DNA of 64,000 nucleotides. Origin: Microbacterium oxydans. Its GTDB lineage: Bacteria; Actinomycetota; Actinomycetes; Actinomycetales; Microbacteriaceae. Of this stretch, positions 45,640 through 54,858 are shown one piece after another. The position numbers and the translations under genes are program-made. Under the pieces are notes generated by a model. It saw only the letters and a list, made by a program, of their open reading frames with translations, searched no databases and was not told the DNA's origin. The stretch lies in assembly GCF_026559675.1 (NCBI RefSeq), contig NZ_CP092891.1, positions 1,674,001-1,738,000 of the forward strand, given 5' to 3'. How positions within the stretch are numbered: the first letter of the stretch is position 1; every line of letters begins with the position of its first letter.

Positions 45640-46632
45640 TCATCGGCGCCGGGCGACGGCGTCGAGCGTTTCACGGATGGCGGTGACGGCGTCCTCCACA
45701 GAGGGCAGCGCTGCGGTTTCCAGCGACTTGGCGTACGGCATCGGCACCTCGGCCATGGCGACCCGGCGGACGGGGGCGTCCAGCCAGTCGAAGGCGCCGT
45801 CGCTGATGGTCGCGGCGATCTCCGCGCCGATGCCGTAGGTGAGCCAGTCGTCTTCGAGGGTCACGGCGCAGGTCGTCTTGCGGACGGAGGCGACGATGGT
45901 CTCCCGGTCGAGCGGTCGCAGGCTCCGCAGGTCGATGACCTCGACGTCGATGCCGTCGGCGGCCAGGCGCTCGGCGGCTTCGAGGGCGACGAGAGCCATC
46001 CGCGAGTAGGCGACCACGGTGATGTCGCTGCCTTCGCGCATGACCGACGCGCGCCCGATCTCCGCCGGCTCCAGGTCCTCGGGCACTTCGCCGGTCGTGT
46101 TGTACAGCGAGAGGTTCTCGAGGACGAGGACGGGGTCCTCGTCGCGGATCGCCGCGATCATCAACGCCTTCGCGTCGGCGGGAGTAGCCGGGGCGACGAC
46201 CTTCATGCCGGGCACGAACGCGTAGTACAGCTCGATGTTCTGCGAATGGGTGGCGCCGAGCTGCTGCCCGCCGCCCCCGGGCGTGCGGATGACGAGGGGC
46301 ACATGGGCCTGGCCGCCGAACATCCCATAGATCTTCGCTGCATGGTTCACGATCTGGTCGAGCGCGAGCAGCGAGAAGTTGATCGTCATGATCTCGACCA
46401 CGGGGCGCAGTCCCACCATCGCCGCCCCGATCGCGGCGCCGGTGAAGCCCTCTTCCGCGATGGGGGTGTCCCGGACGCGCTTCGGCCCGAACTCGTCCAG
46501 CAGACCGGCGGTGATCTTGTACGACCCTTCGAAGAGTCCGATCTCCTCGCCGATGAGGAACACGTCGTCGTCTCGCAGCATCTCGAGACGGAGGGCGTCG
46601 TGCAGAGCCTGGCGGTAGCTGATGATGCTCAA
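45640..46632 (-). CDS. 2-oxoacid (pyruvate/acetoin-type) dehydrogenase E1 beta subunit
   Basis: A 330-residue protein. GEEIGLFEGSYKITAGLLDEFG, DTPIAEEGFTGAAIGAAMVG and HSQNIELYYAFVPGMKVVAPATPADAKAL are beta-subunit landmarks, including the conserved histidine. Together with E1 alpha it decarboxylates the substrate on thiamin diphosphate. Its ATG overlaps the E1 alpha stop by 4 bp. Confidence 0.93.
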   Translation of the reverse strand: MSIISYRQALHDALRLEMLRDDDVFLIGEEIGLFEGSYKITAGLLDEFGPKRVRDTPIAEEGFTGAAIGAAMVGLRPVVEIMTINFSLLALDQIVNHAAKIYGMFGGQAHVPLVIRTPGGGGQQLGATHSQNIELYYAFVPGMKVVAPATPADAKALMIAAIRDEDPVLVLENLSLYNTTGEVPEDLEPAEIGRASVMREGSDITVVAYSRMALVALEAAERLAADGIDVEVIDLRSLRPLDRETIVASVRKTTCAVTLEDDWLTYGIGAEIAATISDGAFDWLDAPVRRVAMAEVPMPYAKSLETAALPSVEDAVTAIRETLDAVARRR

Positions 46633-47738
46633 CGGACACCCCCTGCGGAGAGGAGCGCGTGCGGTCGCGGGGGAGCGGGGAAGAGCGCCTCGCCGGGGAG
46701 CCGTCGGGAGTCGTTCGGCACCGGCGTGGCGTAGGTGTAGTCGAAGAGCGTCGAGACGTCGGGCTCGGGGCTCGCATCGGCGAACGCGGCCGCCGCGCTG
46801 ACTTCTGCGGTGACCTCGGCATCGACCCGCTCGATCTCGTCCTGTCCGAGGACGCCCCGTTCACGCAGGTCCGCGGCGAAACGTGCCACCGGATCGGCGG
46901 CTCTCGCAGCGGCCGCCTCCTCGGGGGAGCGGTAACGGGCCGGATCGACGACGGAGTGTCCCTTCATCCGACCGGTCATCGTCTCGAGCAGGTACGGGCG
47001 GCCCGCCCTGGCGCTGGCGAGGGCGACGCGCGCGGCCTCGAGCACGGCGACCGGATCACCGCCGTCGACCCGCGCGGAGGGCATGCGATAGGAGGAGGCC
47101 CGCTTGTGCAGCTCCGGTTCTGCCGACGACTGCTCGACCGTCGTCCCCATCCCGAGTCCGTTGTTGTTCACGACGTAGACGATCGGCAGCCCCCAGAGCG
47201 CAGCGATGTTGAGCGACTCGTGGAAGGCTCCGATGTTCGTGGTCCCATCGCCCATCAGGCACATGACGGCCTCGGTCCCGCCGCGGTAGTCGATCGCGAG
47301 CGCGGTGCCCGTGGCCAGCGGGACCTGTCCGCCGACGATTCCGTAGCCTCCCATGAATCGGGATTCGAGATCGAACATGTGCATGGAGCCGCCCCAGCCG
47401 TGCGAGACGCCGTCGGTCCGTCCGTAGAGCTCGGCCATGGCCCGCTCCGGCGATATCCCTCGGGCGAGCGCGTAGCCGTGCTCCCGGTAGTTGGCATAGA
47501 CGTAGTCGCTCCCCGCGAGCGCGGCCATCAGCCCCGCGACGGTGGCTTCTTCGCCGAGGTTGAGGTGGCAGTACCCGCCGACCTTGGCCTCGGCGTATGC
47601 GCGCGCGGCGCGTTCCTCGAAGCGGCGGATCAGGACCATCTGACGATGGAGGGCCCGCAGCTGATCGTCGGACGGAGCGGTGTGCACCGGACGTGAGACC
47701 TGAGCCTTCGGGGTCCGGGTGGTGCGGGATGGGGGCAT
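46629..47738 (-). CDS. 2-oxoacid (pyruvate/acetoin-type) dehydrogenase E1 alpha subunit
   Basis: A 369-residue protein. The TPP-binding motif runs from GDGTTNIGAFHESLN to YVVNNNGLGMGT. GGYCHLNLGEEATVAGLM and DGVSHGWGGSMHMFDLE are typical of alpha subunits of acetoin dehydrogenase or PDH-type E1. It is the first gene of the operon, preceded by GAAGGAG 7 nt before the ATG. A divergent TetR gene 112 bp away and an inverted repeat suggest induction by the substrate. Confidence 0.92.
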   Translation of the reverse strand: MPPSRTTRTPKAQVSRPVHTAPSDDQLRALHRQMVLIRRFEERAARAYAEAKVGGYCHLNLGEEATVAGLMAALAGSDYVYANYREHGYALARGISPERAMAELYGRTDGVSHGWGGSMHMFDLESRFMGGYGIVGGQVPLATGTALAIDYRGGTEAVMCLMGDGTTNIGAFHESLNIAALWGLPIVYVVNNNGLGMGTTVEQSSAEPELHKRASSYRMPSARVDGGDPVAVLEAARVALASARAGRPYLLETMTGRMKGHSVVDPARYRSPEEAAAARAADPVARFAADLRERGVLGQDEIERVDAEVTAEVSAAAAFADASPEPDVSTLFDYTYATPVPNDSRRLPGEALFPAPPRPHALLSAGGVR

Positions 47739-47785
47739 GAGGGTTCTCCTTCTCGCCTTCGAGGCATCGGTGCGAGTGCCTCGGT

Positions 47786-47810
47786 GAATGAAACCAGTTC
47801 CGTTTCATTC
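47786..47810. promoter_or_regulatory. TetR operator, perfect 9-bp inverted repeat
   Basis: GAATGAAAC (47786-47794) and GTTTCATTC (47802-47810) with a 7-bp spacer. It is the most symmetrical site in the window, sits between the TetR gene and the E1/E2 operon, and is followed at once by TAGAAT (47811-47816), the likely -10 of the TetR gene. Confidence 0.8.
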
Positions 47811-47850
47811 TAGAATCGATCATAGTTGTCCTGTGCACGAAGGGGATCTG

Positions 47851-48447
47851 ATGCCGGAGAACGAGAGCGACCCGCCACGACGGAAGCGGGGTCGGCCCAC
47901 CGCGGACGAGCGCGCGCAGCGCCGTGACGACATCCTCGACGCCGCGGTCCGCCTCTTCATCCGGGGCGGGTTCGAGCAGGTCACGCTCGATGACATCGTC
48001 GCCGAGGCGCACGTCACGAAACGGACCATCTACGCCTACATCGGCGACCGCACCGAGATCTTCCTCGCCGCCGTCGAGCGCCTTCGCGAGCGGACGCTCC
48101 GGCAGGCGGAGCCGGACGACGGTCTCACCCGGCTCGCCGAGGACATCGCCTTCATGCTGCAGTCCGACGAGGCGGTCGGCCTGCACAGCCTGATGATCGG
48201 CGAGGCGCGACGATTCCCCGAACTCGCTCGGCGGTTCTACGAGGAAGGACCGCGCGGGTACATCGCGCGGCTGCAGGCGCTGCTGCCGGGCGAGGAGGCG
48301 GATCGCGCGGAAGAGCTCTTCGCGCTGCTCCTCGGAGAGCCGCACCGGCAGCGCCTGCTGGGGCTCCGTCCGGCACCGGATCGTGCGACCGCCGGTGCGC
48401 AGGCTCGGGACGCCCTGGCCGCGCTCGGCCTGTCCGACGCCCGCTGA
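47851..48447 (+). CDS. TetR-family regulator of the 2-oxoacid dehydrogenase operon
   Basis: A 198-residue repressor. A basic, disordered lead (PPRRKRGRPTADERAQRRDD) precedes the HTH, in which FEQVTLDDIVAEAHVTKRTIYAYIGDRTEIF is the recognition helix region. The ATG at 47851 has AAGGGG upstream; an in-frame ATG at 47788 lies inside the operator and is rejected. It is divergent from the E1 alpha gene and probably controls both directions through the 47786-47810 repeat. Confidence 0.87.
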   Translation: MPENESDPPRRKRGRPTADERAQRRDDILDAAVRLFIRGGFEQVTLDDIVAEAHVTKRTIYAYIGDRTEIFLAAVERLRERTLRQAEPDDGLTRLAEDIAFMLQSDEAVGLHSLMIGEARRFPELARRFYEEGPRGYIARLQALLPGEEADRAEELFALLLGEPHRQRLLGLRPAPDRATAGAQARDALAALGLSDAR

Positions 48448-48522
48448 CCCGGCGCGCGGACCCGGCATCCGGCGAGGACACGACCCGCGGCGGGGAGGCG
48501 CTCCGCTGCGCCGGCGACGACG

Positions 48523-48572
48523 CGGCCCCCTGCAGCCGATCGTCCGAGGACGAGAGCGGATGCAGGGGGCCG
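48523..48572. terminator. Long hairpin between convergent genes
   Basis: CGGCCCCCTGCA pairs perfectly with TGCAGGGGGCCG over 12 bp; the 26-nt loop contains CGTCC and GGACG, which can pair in addition. It lies between the TetR gene and the surface phosphatase gene. Confidence 0.55.
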
Positions 48573-48584
48573 GTTCGAACGCGG

Positions 48585-51500
48585 CTAGGCCTTGCGGCGC
48601 AGGCGGAGCAGCCAGATGCCGGCGGCCAGCAGCGTGGCGGCCAGTCCTGTCCACACCCAGCCCATCGCGCCATCCGCGCCGGTCGTGGCGAGCGGATCGG
48701 ACGAGCCGTCGGTCCCGGGCTTCACGCCGGTGCCGCCGTTCCCGGAGTCGCCGTCTCCGTCGCCGTCCTCGCCAGGGCCCTCGCCCGGACCTTCACCCGG
48801 GCCCTCACCAGGGCCACCGTCGTCGACCACGGCGAAGTCGACCGTGGCGAGCACGCGGCTCGCGACACCGGTGAGCACCAGCTCCGAGCCCTCGATGGCG
48901 TAGCTCTCGACACCGCTGACGGCGGCCGTGGAGCCTTCGATCCGGAACCCCGCTGCCGGGCGCAACGCCAGGCGCACCTCGCCGCCGCGGTCCGCCACAC
49001 CCTCGGCCGGTGAGACGGTTCCGCCGCGGACGTCGGTGCGATACACGAAGCGGACCGTCTGCGCCTCCACGGCGTCGACGGCGGACTTCAGCGCGTCGAA
49101 GCTCGCGCGCAGCTGCTCCTTCGACGGCACACCGCCGACGGCCCGGGCGGCTGCGGCATCGGCCGTGGCGACCGACCCGGCGAGCAACGCGGAGCTGTCG
49201 GCCGTCGCCGTGGCGAGCGCCTCGCCGAGTGCCTGATCGAAGACCCGGCCGTTTCCGGCCTCGACCTCGTTCGCCTCCATCAGCTCCGTCGCGTACTCGA
49301 CGGCCTGGGTGAGCGCGGCGGTCTCCTTGGTCGAATCATCGGCGGCGAAGAGGCCGGCGACCTCGGTCGCGGACAGAGCCGTGTCCCACATCCGCAGGTC
49401 GTCCATGTCGAGGCCGACCCCGTAGCTCTTGCTCCCGTCGACGCCCACGAGCATGTTCAGGCCGCTGGTCATGCTCCCGATGCCCGCGATGCTCGTCTCC
49501 TTCGCGAGCACGCCGTCCATGTAGGTGCTCGCGACGTTGCGCGTGCGGTCCACCGTGACCGTCATGTGGTGCCAGGATCCGCGATAGTCGCTCACCTCGC
49601 CGGTCGCGTAGACGCCGTTCGTGCCGTCGCCGAGGGTGAACTCGAGCTTGCCCGTGTTCGAGCCCTCCGGCGCGAGGTTTATCCCGGAGCGGTAGAAGTT
49701 CGCCCAGTTCTTGTTGCTGATGATCGCGCCGTAGCCGTTGACGCCGGTGACCTTCGTCCAGAAGCCGATGGTGAGGTCCTTGTCCGTGCCGAGGTCGAAC
49801 TCGGGGCGGGATCCGAGGTCGACGTAGCTGCCGGTGCCGGCGCCGATGCGCACGGCTGTGCCGGAGGCGCCGGCGCGGTCGGTCTCGACGTAGCTGACCG
49901 CACCGACCGGCTTCGCGGCGGGGCCGCCGTCCGCGTGGGTGCCGGTGTCGCTGAGGTCGCCCTCGAAGGCGAGGTGCAGGAACTCGCCGTCGGGGGCCGG
50001 GGCGGGCGCTGCGGGGAAGTCGGGGAAGACGAGTCGGCCGGCGGTGCGCACCGTGCCCACGAATGGCTCGGACGCGTTCTGGAAGTCGTCGTAGGCGGTG
50101 ACCGTGACGGTGTAGTTCTTGGCGGCCTTCAGGCCGCGGATGTCGAAGCCCATCGTGTTCGGGGTCATGTAGAACCGGGAATAGGCCTTGAACGCGCCGG
50201 AGAAGGACTTCGCCGTGTTGTTCCCGAAGTCGGGCACCTGGTTCGCGGTGAACGAGACGGGCTTGCCGGCCTGGTCGCGGATCTCGATCTCGTAGTAGTT
50301 CACGAGCTCGTCGTCCTCGGCCTGGTCGAAGTGCAGCGTCAGCGACTCCTCAGCGATATCGGTCGCCGTGACCGCGGCGGCATCCCACCACGGTGCGACC
50401 GTGCTGCGCTGACCGGCGGTGTACGTGAAGCCGCTCTTGCCCGCGGTCGTGTCGACGACCCAGGGCATGCCGATCCAGCGCTGGTGCGTGACGTCGAAGC
50501 GACGGATCACGGTGGTGCCGTCGTCGAGCACCGAGACGAAGTTGGCGCTCTTCTGGGACACCCCGGCCGCGGCGTCACCCTGGTTGCCGCCGAAGTAGCC
50601 GCCGCCGAGGAAGTCGCCGGGAACGTCCTGGTAGATGTAGTTCATCGAGGCGTTCTCGTAGACCGTGAAGTCCTTCTGGAAGATGCTCGTCTCCGGGTTC
50701 GACGAGAAGTGCGTGTGCGCGGAGCCGAGCAGCACCTGCGGGTAGTCGGCGAGGATGCGCTGCAGGTCGGGACCGGCCATGTCGTAGTCCGCGTGGAACG
50801 GGCCGCCCAGCGAGGTGCCGGCGTAGCCGCTGTGGATCGAGACGAAGATCGGCTTGCCGGGGTCGTAGTCGGGCTGGGCGGCGATCTCCTGGAGCGTCCG
50901 GGTGAGGTAGGCCTGATAGCCGGAGCGCTGTCCGGTGTAGCCGAACGTGTTCGTGCCGTTGTAGTCGAGCCCGATGAAGTCGATGCCGTCGACCGTCGTG
51001 TGGAAGTTGCTGACGTAGTCGGTGCCCGCGTTCGGGTAGAACCACTCCGGTGCGTCGGCGGGGGCGTCCTCCCGCGCGGCCTCGAAGGTCGTGCCCATCA
51101 GGTCCGCGATGTCGTGGTTGCCCTGCGTGAGCAGCACCTGGGACTCGGGGAAGGTCTCGCGCATGACCCGCTCGACGGCGCGGTACCAGCCGGCGACCTT
51201 CTCGCTGTCGCCCGCCTGATGGGCGGCGTACTCGGGGTCGTTCGCGCCCACCACATCGCCGTTGTCGACGACGACGCGCGGGTCGAACCCCTTCGCGTCG
51301 GCCCATGCGCGGATCGCCTCGAAGTGCGGTTTCGCGCCCTCGTACGCGACCTGCTCGGCGGTCTTGTCCGCGGTGGCGGAGCCGCTCAGCTCGGTGTCGG
51401 ACATCGTGAGGAACTCGAGCGTCGCGTCCACGTCGTTGTACGCGTCGTTCGCGGCATCGATGCGCTGCTGGGTCATGGGCTGCGCGGCCGGAGTGGCAGC

Positions 51501-51641
51501 CGGAGTGCTCGCTGCGGCGGGGACGGCGGGCAGGAGCAGCGCGAGCACGGTGGCGGCCGCGAGTGCCCCTCCGCGCCGTGTGCGGTGCAGGGTCGCCTCG
51601 GAGCGCGTGCGCGTGCTCAGTGGGAGGTCAGGGGTCGGCAT
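48585..51641 (-). CDS. Sortase-anchored metallophosphoesterase with LamG-like domain
   Basis: A 1018-residue secreted protein. The signal peptide (RRGGALAAATVLALLLPAVPAAAS) is followed by a calcineurin-like phosphoesterase domain with all main motifs: the first Asp in MSDTEL, VVDNGDVVG, QGNHDI, SIHSGYAG, and the final His pair in SAHTHF. A fibronectin-like segment comes next, then a LamG/concanavalin-like domain (about residues 560-750). The C-terminus has a helical region, a GPGE repeat linker, LATTG, a membrane helix and an RLRRK tail for sortase. The start at 51641 follows GAGGAAA. Its substrate may be an extracellular phosphoester, by inference. Confidence 0.85.
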   Translation of the reverse strand: MPTPDLPLSTRTRSEATLHRTRRGGALAAATVLALLLPAVPAAASTPAATPAAQPMTQQRIDAANDAYNDVDATLEFLTMSDTELSGSATADKTAEQVAYEGAKPHFEAIRAWADAKGFDPRVVVDNGDVVGANDPEYAAHQAGDSEKVAGWYRAVERVMRETFPESQVLLTQGNHDIADLMGTTFEAAREDAPADAPEWFYPNAGTDYVSNFHTTVDGIDFIGLDYNGTNTFGYTGQRSGYQAYLTRTLQEIAAQPDYDPGKPIFVSIHSGYAGTSLGGPFHADYDMAGPDLQRILADYPQVLLGSAHTHFSSNPETSIFQKDFTVYENASMNYIYQDVPGDFLGGGYFGGNQGDAAAGVSQKSANFVSVLDDGTTVIRRFDVTHQRWIGMPWVVDTTAGKSGFTYTAGQRSTVAPWWDAAAVTATDIAEESLTLHFDQAEDDELVNYYEIEIRDQAGKPVSFTANQVPDFGNNTAKSFSGAFKAYSRFYMTPNTMGFDIRGLKAAKNYTVTVTAYDDFQNASEPFVGTVRTAGRLVFPDFPAAPAPAPDGEFLHLAFEGDLSDTGTHADGGPAAKPVGAVSYVETDRAGASGTAVRIGAGTGSYVDLGSRPEFDLGTDKDLTIGFWTKVTGVNGYGAIISNKNWANFYRSGINLAPEGSNTGKLEFTLGDGTNGVYATGEVSDYRGSWHHMTVTVDRTRNVASTYMDGVLAKETSIAGIGSMTSGLNMLVGVDGSKSYGVGLDMDDLRMWDTALSATEVAGLFAADDSTKETAALTQAVEYATELMEANEVEAGNGRVFDQALGEALATATADSSALLAGSVATADAAAARAVGGVPSKEQLRASFDALKSAVDAVEAQTVRFVYRTDVRGGTVSPAEGVADRGGEVRLALRPAAGFRIEGSTAAVSGVESYAIEGSELVLTGVASRVLATVDFAVVDDGGPGEGPGEGPGEGPGEDGDGDGDSGNGGTGVKPGTDGSSDPLATTGADGAMGWVWTGLAATLLAAGIWLLRLRRKA

Positions 51642-51697
51642 GGTTTCCTCACGTGGGGTGGTGACTGTCTTCGGACGGGATGGAGCGGAGGGGGACG

Positions 51698-52399
51698 TCA
51701 GGGGAGCGCGGGTGCGTCGGCGCGCAGGGAGGCGACCCACGGCCCGGTCACGGCGCGGAGGTCGGGGATGCGGGCCGTCGGGCGACTCGCATCGTGGTCG
51801 TCGGACCGGACCTGCACGACCCGGCACCCGGCTGCGGTCGCCGCCCGGACGCCGACCGCGGAATCCTCGAAGACCAGGCACGCTGCCGGGTCGACGCCGA
51901 GCAGGGCCGCGGCGCGCAGATACGGCTCCGGATGCGGCTTCGTCTGCTGCACGTCGTCGGCGGTGACGACGGCGTCGAACGCACCCAGGTGCACGCTCTC
52001 ACCGACCGCGTCGACCCACCGGCGGGTCGAGCTCGTGACGAGGGCGAGCGGCATCCCCTCGCGGCGCAGACGGCCGAGCGCCTCCTCGGCGCCGGGGATC
52101 CACGGCAGACGCCCGGCGAAGGCGCCGATCGTCAGGTCCTCGAGCTCTGCGGCGACGAGGCTCTCGTGCGCGGAGAGTCCGACGACCCGGCTCAGGGCGC
52201 GGGCGGCGTCGATGGTCGCGAGTCCCTCGAACCCGGCGAGGACCTCCGACGACGCCGGTGCGCCGATGCTCTCGAGGCGGGAGCGGATCGCGTCGAGCCA
52301 CAGCCTCTCGCTGTCGACGAGGGTGCCGTCGAGGTCGAAGAGCACGGCGGACGGCCAGCCGGAGCGGCGGTCGTGGGCGGAGGGGGTCGACGGGGTCAC
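51698..52399 (-). CDS. HAD-superfamily phosphatase, beta-phosphoglucomutase-like
   Basis: A 233-residue enzyme. AVLFDLDGTLVDSERLWLDAI is motif I, VTSSTRRWVDAV motif II, KPHPEPYLRAAALLG motif III, and VFEDSAVGVRAATAAGC motif IV. These match the YniC/GPP group that dephosphorylates sugar phosphates or phosphoglycolate. I use GTG 52399, although the ribosome site is weak. The surface phosphatase gene begins 57 bp downstream on the same strand and may share a transcript. Confidence 0.85.
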   Translation of the reverse strand: MTPSTPSAHDRRSGWPSAVLFDLDGTLVDSERLWLDAIRSRLESIGAPASSEVLAGFEGLATIDAARALSRVVGLSAHESLVAAELEDLTIGAFAGRLPWIPGAEEALGRLRREGMPLALVTSSTRRWVDAVGESVHLGAFDAVVTADDVQQTKPHPEPYLRAAALLGVDPAACLVFEDSAVGVRAATAAGCRVVQVRSDDHDASRPTARIPDLRAVTGPWVASLRADAPALP

Positions 52400-52513
52400 C
52401 GGACGATTACCCCGCTCGACGGTGTGCAGGGGGCGGCGCGCAGATGAACGACGGTTGAACGATCGGCGCCCCTCCGCACGATCCGGGGGACAACTGTGAA
52501 CGGCTGTCCGCTT

Positions 52514-52527
52514 CGCGCGATCGCGCG
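52514..52527. promoter_or_regulatory. Palindrome CGCGCGATCGCGCG upstream of GntR gene
   Basis: A perfect 14-bp palindrome that overlaps the expected -35 region of the TAGGCT promoter of the GntR/UTRA gene. It is a possible operator, but GC-rich palindromes arise easily in this genome. Confidence 0.35.
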
Positions 52528-52541
52528 CTTCTCGGCGGACA

Positions 52542-52547
52542 TAGGCT
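52542..52547 (+). promoter_or_regulatory. -10 element of leaderless GntR/UTRA gene
   Basis: TAGGCT, 6 nt before the GTG at 52554. Confidence 0.5.
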
Positions 52548-52553
52548 GAGCCG

Positions 52554-53309
52554 GTGCCCCCGGATACCGCGCGCTCGCACCGCGAGATCATGAGCCATCT
52601 GATGACCAGGATCATCGACGGGGAGTTCGCCGCCGGCACGACCCTGCCCTCCGAGACGAAGCTGGCTCTGCACTACGGCACGACCCGCGGCACCGTGCGG
52701 CGCGCCCTCGCCGGACTCGAGGATCGAGGTCTCGTGTCCCCGGTGCAGGGATCGGGCTGGATCGTCCGCTCGGGGCGTCAGAGCCAGTCGTTCGAGGAGC
52801 TGCGATCCTTCGCGCAGTGGGCGCGTTCCAAGGGCATGACGCCGGGCGGGCGGGTCCGCCGCAAGGAGTTCGGGGAGGCGACCGGGGCCGAGGCGCGGCG
52901 CCTGTGGGTGAGCCCCCGGACGCGGGTCCTCCGCGTGACCCGGACCCGCAGCATCGACGGGCGCGATGTGATGCTGGAGCGCACCTGCTACCCGGACTGG
53001 ATCGCCGATCGGGTGGCCGCGATCGCGGACGACGAGGCCTCCGTGGTCGAGACGCTGAGCCGTGAGCACGGAGTCGTCACCGCGTTCGCTGAGCACGCGA
53101 TCGACGCCGTCCCGGTCTCCAGGTCCGACGCCGAGCTCCTGGGCGTCCGCCGAGCGAGCCCGCTGCTGCGGGTGCGTCGGGTCAGCCACACTCCCGCGGG
53201 CGAGCCGATCGAGTACGGCGAGGACCGCTACCTGCCCGACACCGTGACGTTCCTGATCCCGGCATCGCGCGAGAGCACCTCCCTCACGCGGACCGAGTTC
53301 GAGCGGTAG
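52554..53309 (+). CDS. GntR-family regulator with UTRA domain
   Basis: A 251-residue regulator. The N-terminal GntR helix-turn-helix is SHLMTRIIDGEFAAGTTLPSETKLALHYGTTRGTVRRALAGLEDRGLV. The C-terminal part (EVTGAEARRLW-like EATGAEARRLW, then VLRVTRTRSIDGRDVMLERTCYPD, then RVSHTPAGEPIEYGEDRYLPD) is a UTRA ligand domain, as in PhnF or TreR relatives that sense phosphorylated or sugar ligands. It is divergent from the HAD phosphatase and the surface phosphatase, and may control them. Confidence 0.87.
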   Translation: MPPDTARSHREIMSHLMTRIIDGEFAAGTTLPSETKLALHYGTTRGTVRRALAGLEDRGLVSPVQGSGWIVRSGRQSQSFEELRSFAQWARSKGMTPGGRVRRKEFGEATGAEARRLWVSPRTRVLRVTRTRSIDGRDVMLERTCYPDWIADRVAAIADDEASVVETLSREHGVVTAFAEHAIDAVPVSRSDAELLGVRRASPLLRVRRVSHTPAGEPIEYGEDRYLPDTVTFLIPASRESTSLTRTEFER

Positions 53310-53382
53310 CACCCGGCGGCGGGGCGCGACACCCGGATCGTCGTCGGCGCGCGTCCCGTCGAAGGACCTCGGGGGTCCCGAG

Positions 53383-53388
53383 TAATGT
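53383..53388 (+). promoter_or_regulatory. -10 element of leaderless jetA promoter
   Basis: TAATGT, 6 nt before the GTG at 53395. The jet operon thus has its own promoter, separate from the GntR gene. Confidence 0.5.
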
Positions 53389-53394
53389 GAATAC

Positions 53395-54858
53395 GTGACA
53401 GGAACACGAGCAGAAGCGGCATTCTCCCGCGCTGTCACCGCATTCAGCACACCGACCCTGGATCTGCTCCACGGGCGGTTCGCCCCCTTCGTGGTCGCGG
53501 CGCTCTCGCTCCTGTTCACCGCCGACCGGGCCTCCATCCCGATCGCGGACGCGCAGGCCGAGCTCACCGAGATCCTCGATGAGCTGCGCGGTGCGGGCGA
53601 CGAGGAGGACGAGCGTCGGGTGCCGGCCGGAACGGGCCGCGACGTCGCCAGGAACTGGGTGCGGCTGGGCTGGCTGGTGCAGCAGATCGACGAGGACGTC
53701 GAGGTGTACCGTCTGTCCGCGCACGCGGTCGAGGCATTGGAGATCGCCGGACGCACGGGCGGGGGGAGGACGCGGGTGTCCAACTCCCGGGTGCGCACCC
53801 TGCTCGAAGCCGTCGAGCACCTGGCGGACAGCGCCGAGGCCGACCCCGTCCGCCGACTCGCCCGTCTGCGCGAAGAGCGCGCCGCGCTCGACGCCGAGAT
53901 CCACCGGATCGAGGAATCCGGGCGGGCGGATCCGCTCGACGACGAAGAGCTCTTCGAGGAGGCGGAGAACGTCCTGCACCTCGCGCGGGAGCTCCCCGCG
54001 GACTTCACGCGCGTCGCCGAGTCGCTCAAGCTGATGCAGCGGGATGTCGTCGCCCATCTGCGGCGTGACGAGCGCCCGACCGGCGAGGTGCTCCGCGAGT
54101 ATCTGCAGCGCGCGCAGGACGTCATGAACGCCACCCCGGAGGGGCGCGCGTTCGCGGGCGCCCTCCGACTCATCGGCGACCCGGAGCGGATCGACGCGCT
54201 GGCCGAACAGCTGCACGGGCTTCTCCGGCAGCCGTTCGCCCGCATGCTCGACGACACCCAGCGCGCCGAGCTCGACGCCATCGGGCGTCGCGTGGAACTC
54301 GGCGTCGAGGAGGTGCTGGCCGCCCAGCGGCGGGCCTCGCACGTGATCACCGGACAGGTGAAGACGCACGATCCGCTGCGGGACCGCCAGATCGATGATC
54401 TGCTGCGCGACGTCATCGCGGCGCTCCATGTCTGGGACGGCACGCGAGCGAGTGACGCACCCGTGCGCAGCCTCCCGCTCGTCGACCTGGGCCACCTCCG
54501 ACAGACGGTGAGCAGCATCCGCCCGCCCGCCGTCCCCGCCCCTCTCACCGACGCCGCCGACGTCGAGTTCCTCGACATCGACACGCGCGCGTGGGGCGGT
54601 CCGCGCTACGCCGAGCTCGAGGAGTACGTCGCCGGGCTCGGTCGGGAGTTCGACCTCGCCGAGGCGTTCACGGGAGCCGCGGACGACACCCGTCGCCCCG
54701 TCGACCTCCTCGGTCTGCTCGAGATCGCCCACCGCAACGGGATGACCGAGAGCGAGGACGTGTCGGTGGTCGAGGCGCGTCGTCCCGACGGCTCCACGCG
54801 ACGGTTCGCGTTCGGGGCCGTGACGGCACGCAACACGAAGGAAGAAGCACATGTCTGA
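53395..54858 (+). CDS. jetA: JetA/MksF-like kleisin subunit, DUF3375 family
   Basis: A 487-residue protein. The N-terminal region ([20 protein letters not shown], then [29 protein letters not shown]) is the winged-helix portion of DUF3375, followed by long helices rich in Glu, Arg and Leu ([20 protein letters not shown]). It is the kleisin of the SMC-like JetABC complex, which bridges the ATPase heads. In Wadjet systems JetABCD recognises and cleaves plasmid DNA; MksBEF homologues also act in chromosome organisation. GTG start after a TAATGT -10. Confidence 0.82.
   Translation: MTGTRAEAAFSRAVTAFSTPTLDLLHGRFAPFVVAALSLLFTADRASIPIADAQAELTEILDELRGAGDEEDERRVPAGTGRDVARNWVRLGWLVQQIDEDVEVYRLSAHAVEALEIAGRTGGGRTRVSNSRVRTLLEAVEHLADSAEADPVRRLARLREERAALDAEIHRIEESGRADPLDDEELFEEAENVLHLARELPADFTRVAESLKLMQRDVVAHLRRDERPTGEVLREYLQRAQDVMNATPEGRAFAGALRLIGDPERIDALAEQLHGLLRQPFARMLDDTQRAELDAIGRRVELGVEEVLAAQRRASHVITGQVKTHDPLRDRQIDDLLRDVIAALHVWDGTRASDAPVRSLPLVDLGHLRQTVSSIRPPAVPAPLTDAADVEFLDIDTRAWGGPRYAELEEYVAGLGREFDLAEAFTGAADDTRRPVDLLGLLEIAHRNGMTESEDVSVVEARRPDGSTRRFAFGAVTARNTKEEAHV

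Noticed and set aside
47788..47850. Upstream ATG for the TetR regulator next to E1 alpha
   Set aside because: It lies inside the perfect inverted repeat and upstream of the TAGAAT -10, so it cannot be in the main transcript.
49566..52499. Long open frame antisense to the surface phosphatase
   Set aside because: No ribosome site or domain; it is the mirror of a strongly biased gene with a signal peptide, phosphatase motifs and sorting signal.
52514..52527. CGCGCGATCGCGCG as a certain GntR operator
   Set aside because: Position is suitable, but alternating CG palindromes are common by chance in this genome; kept only as a low-confidence site.
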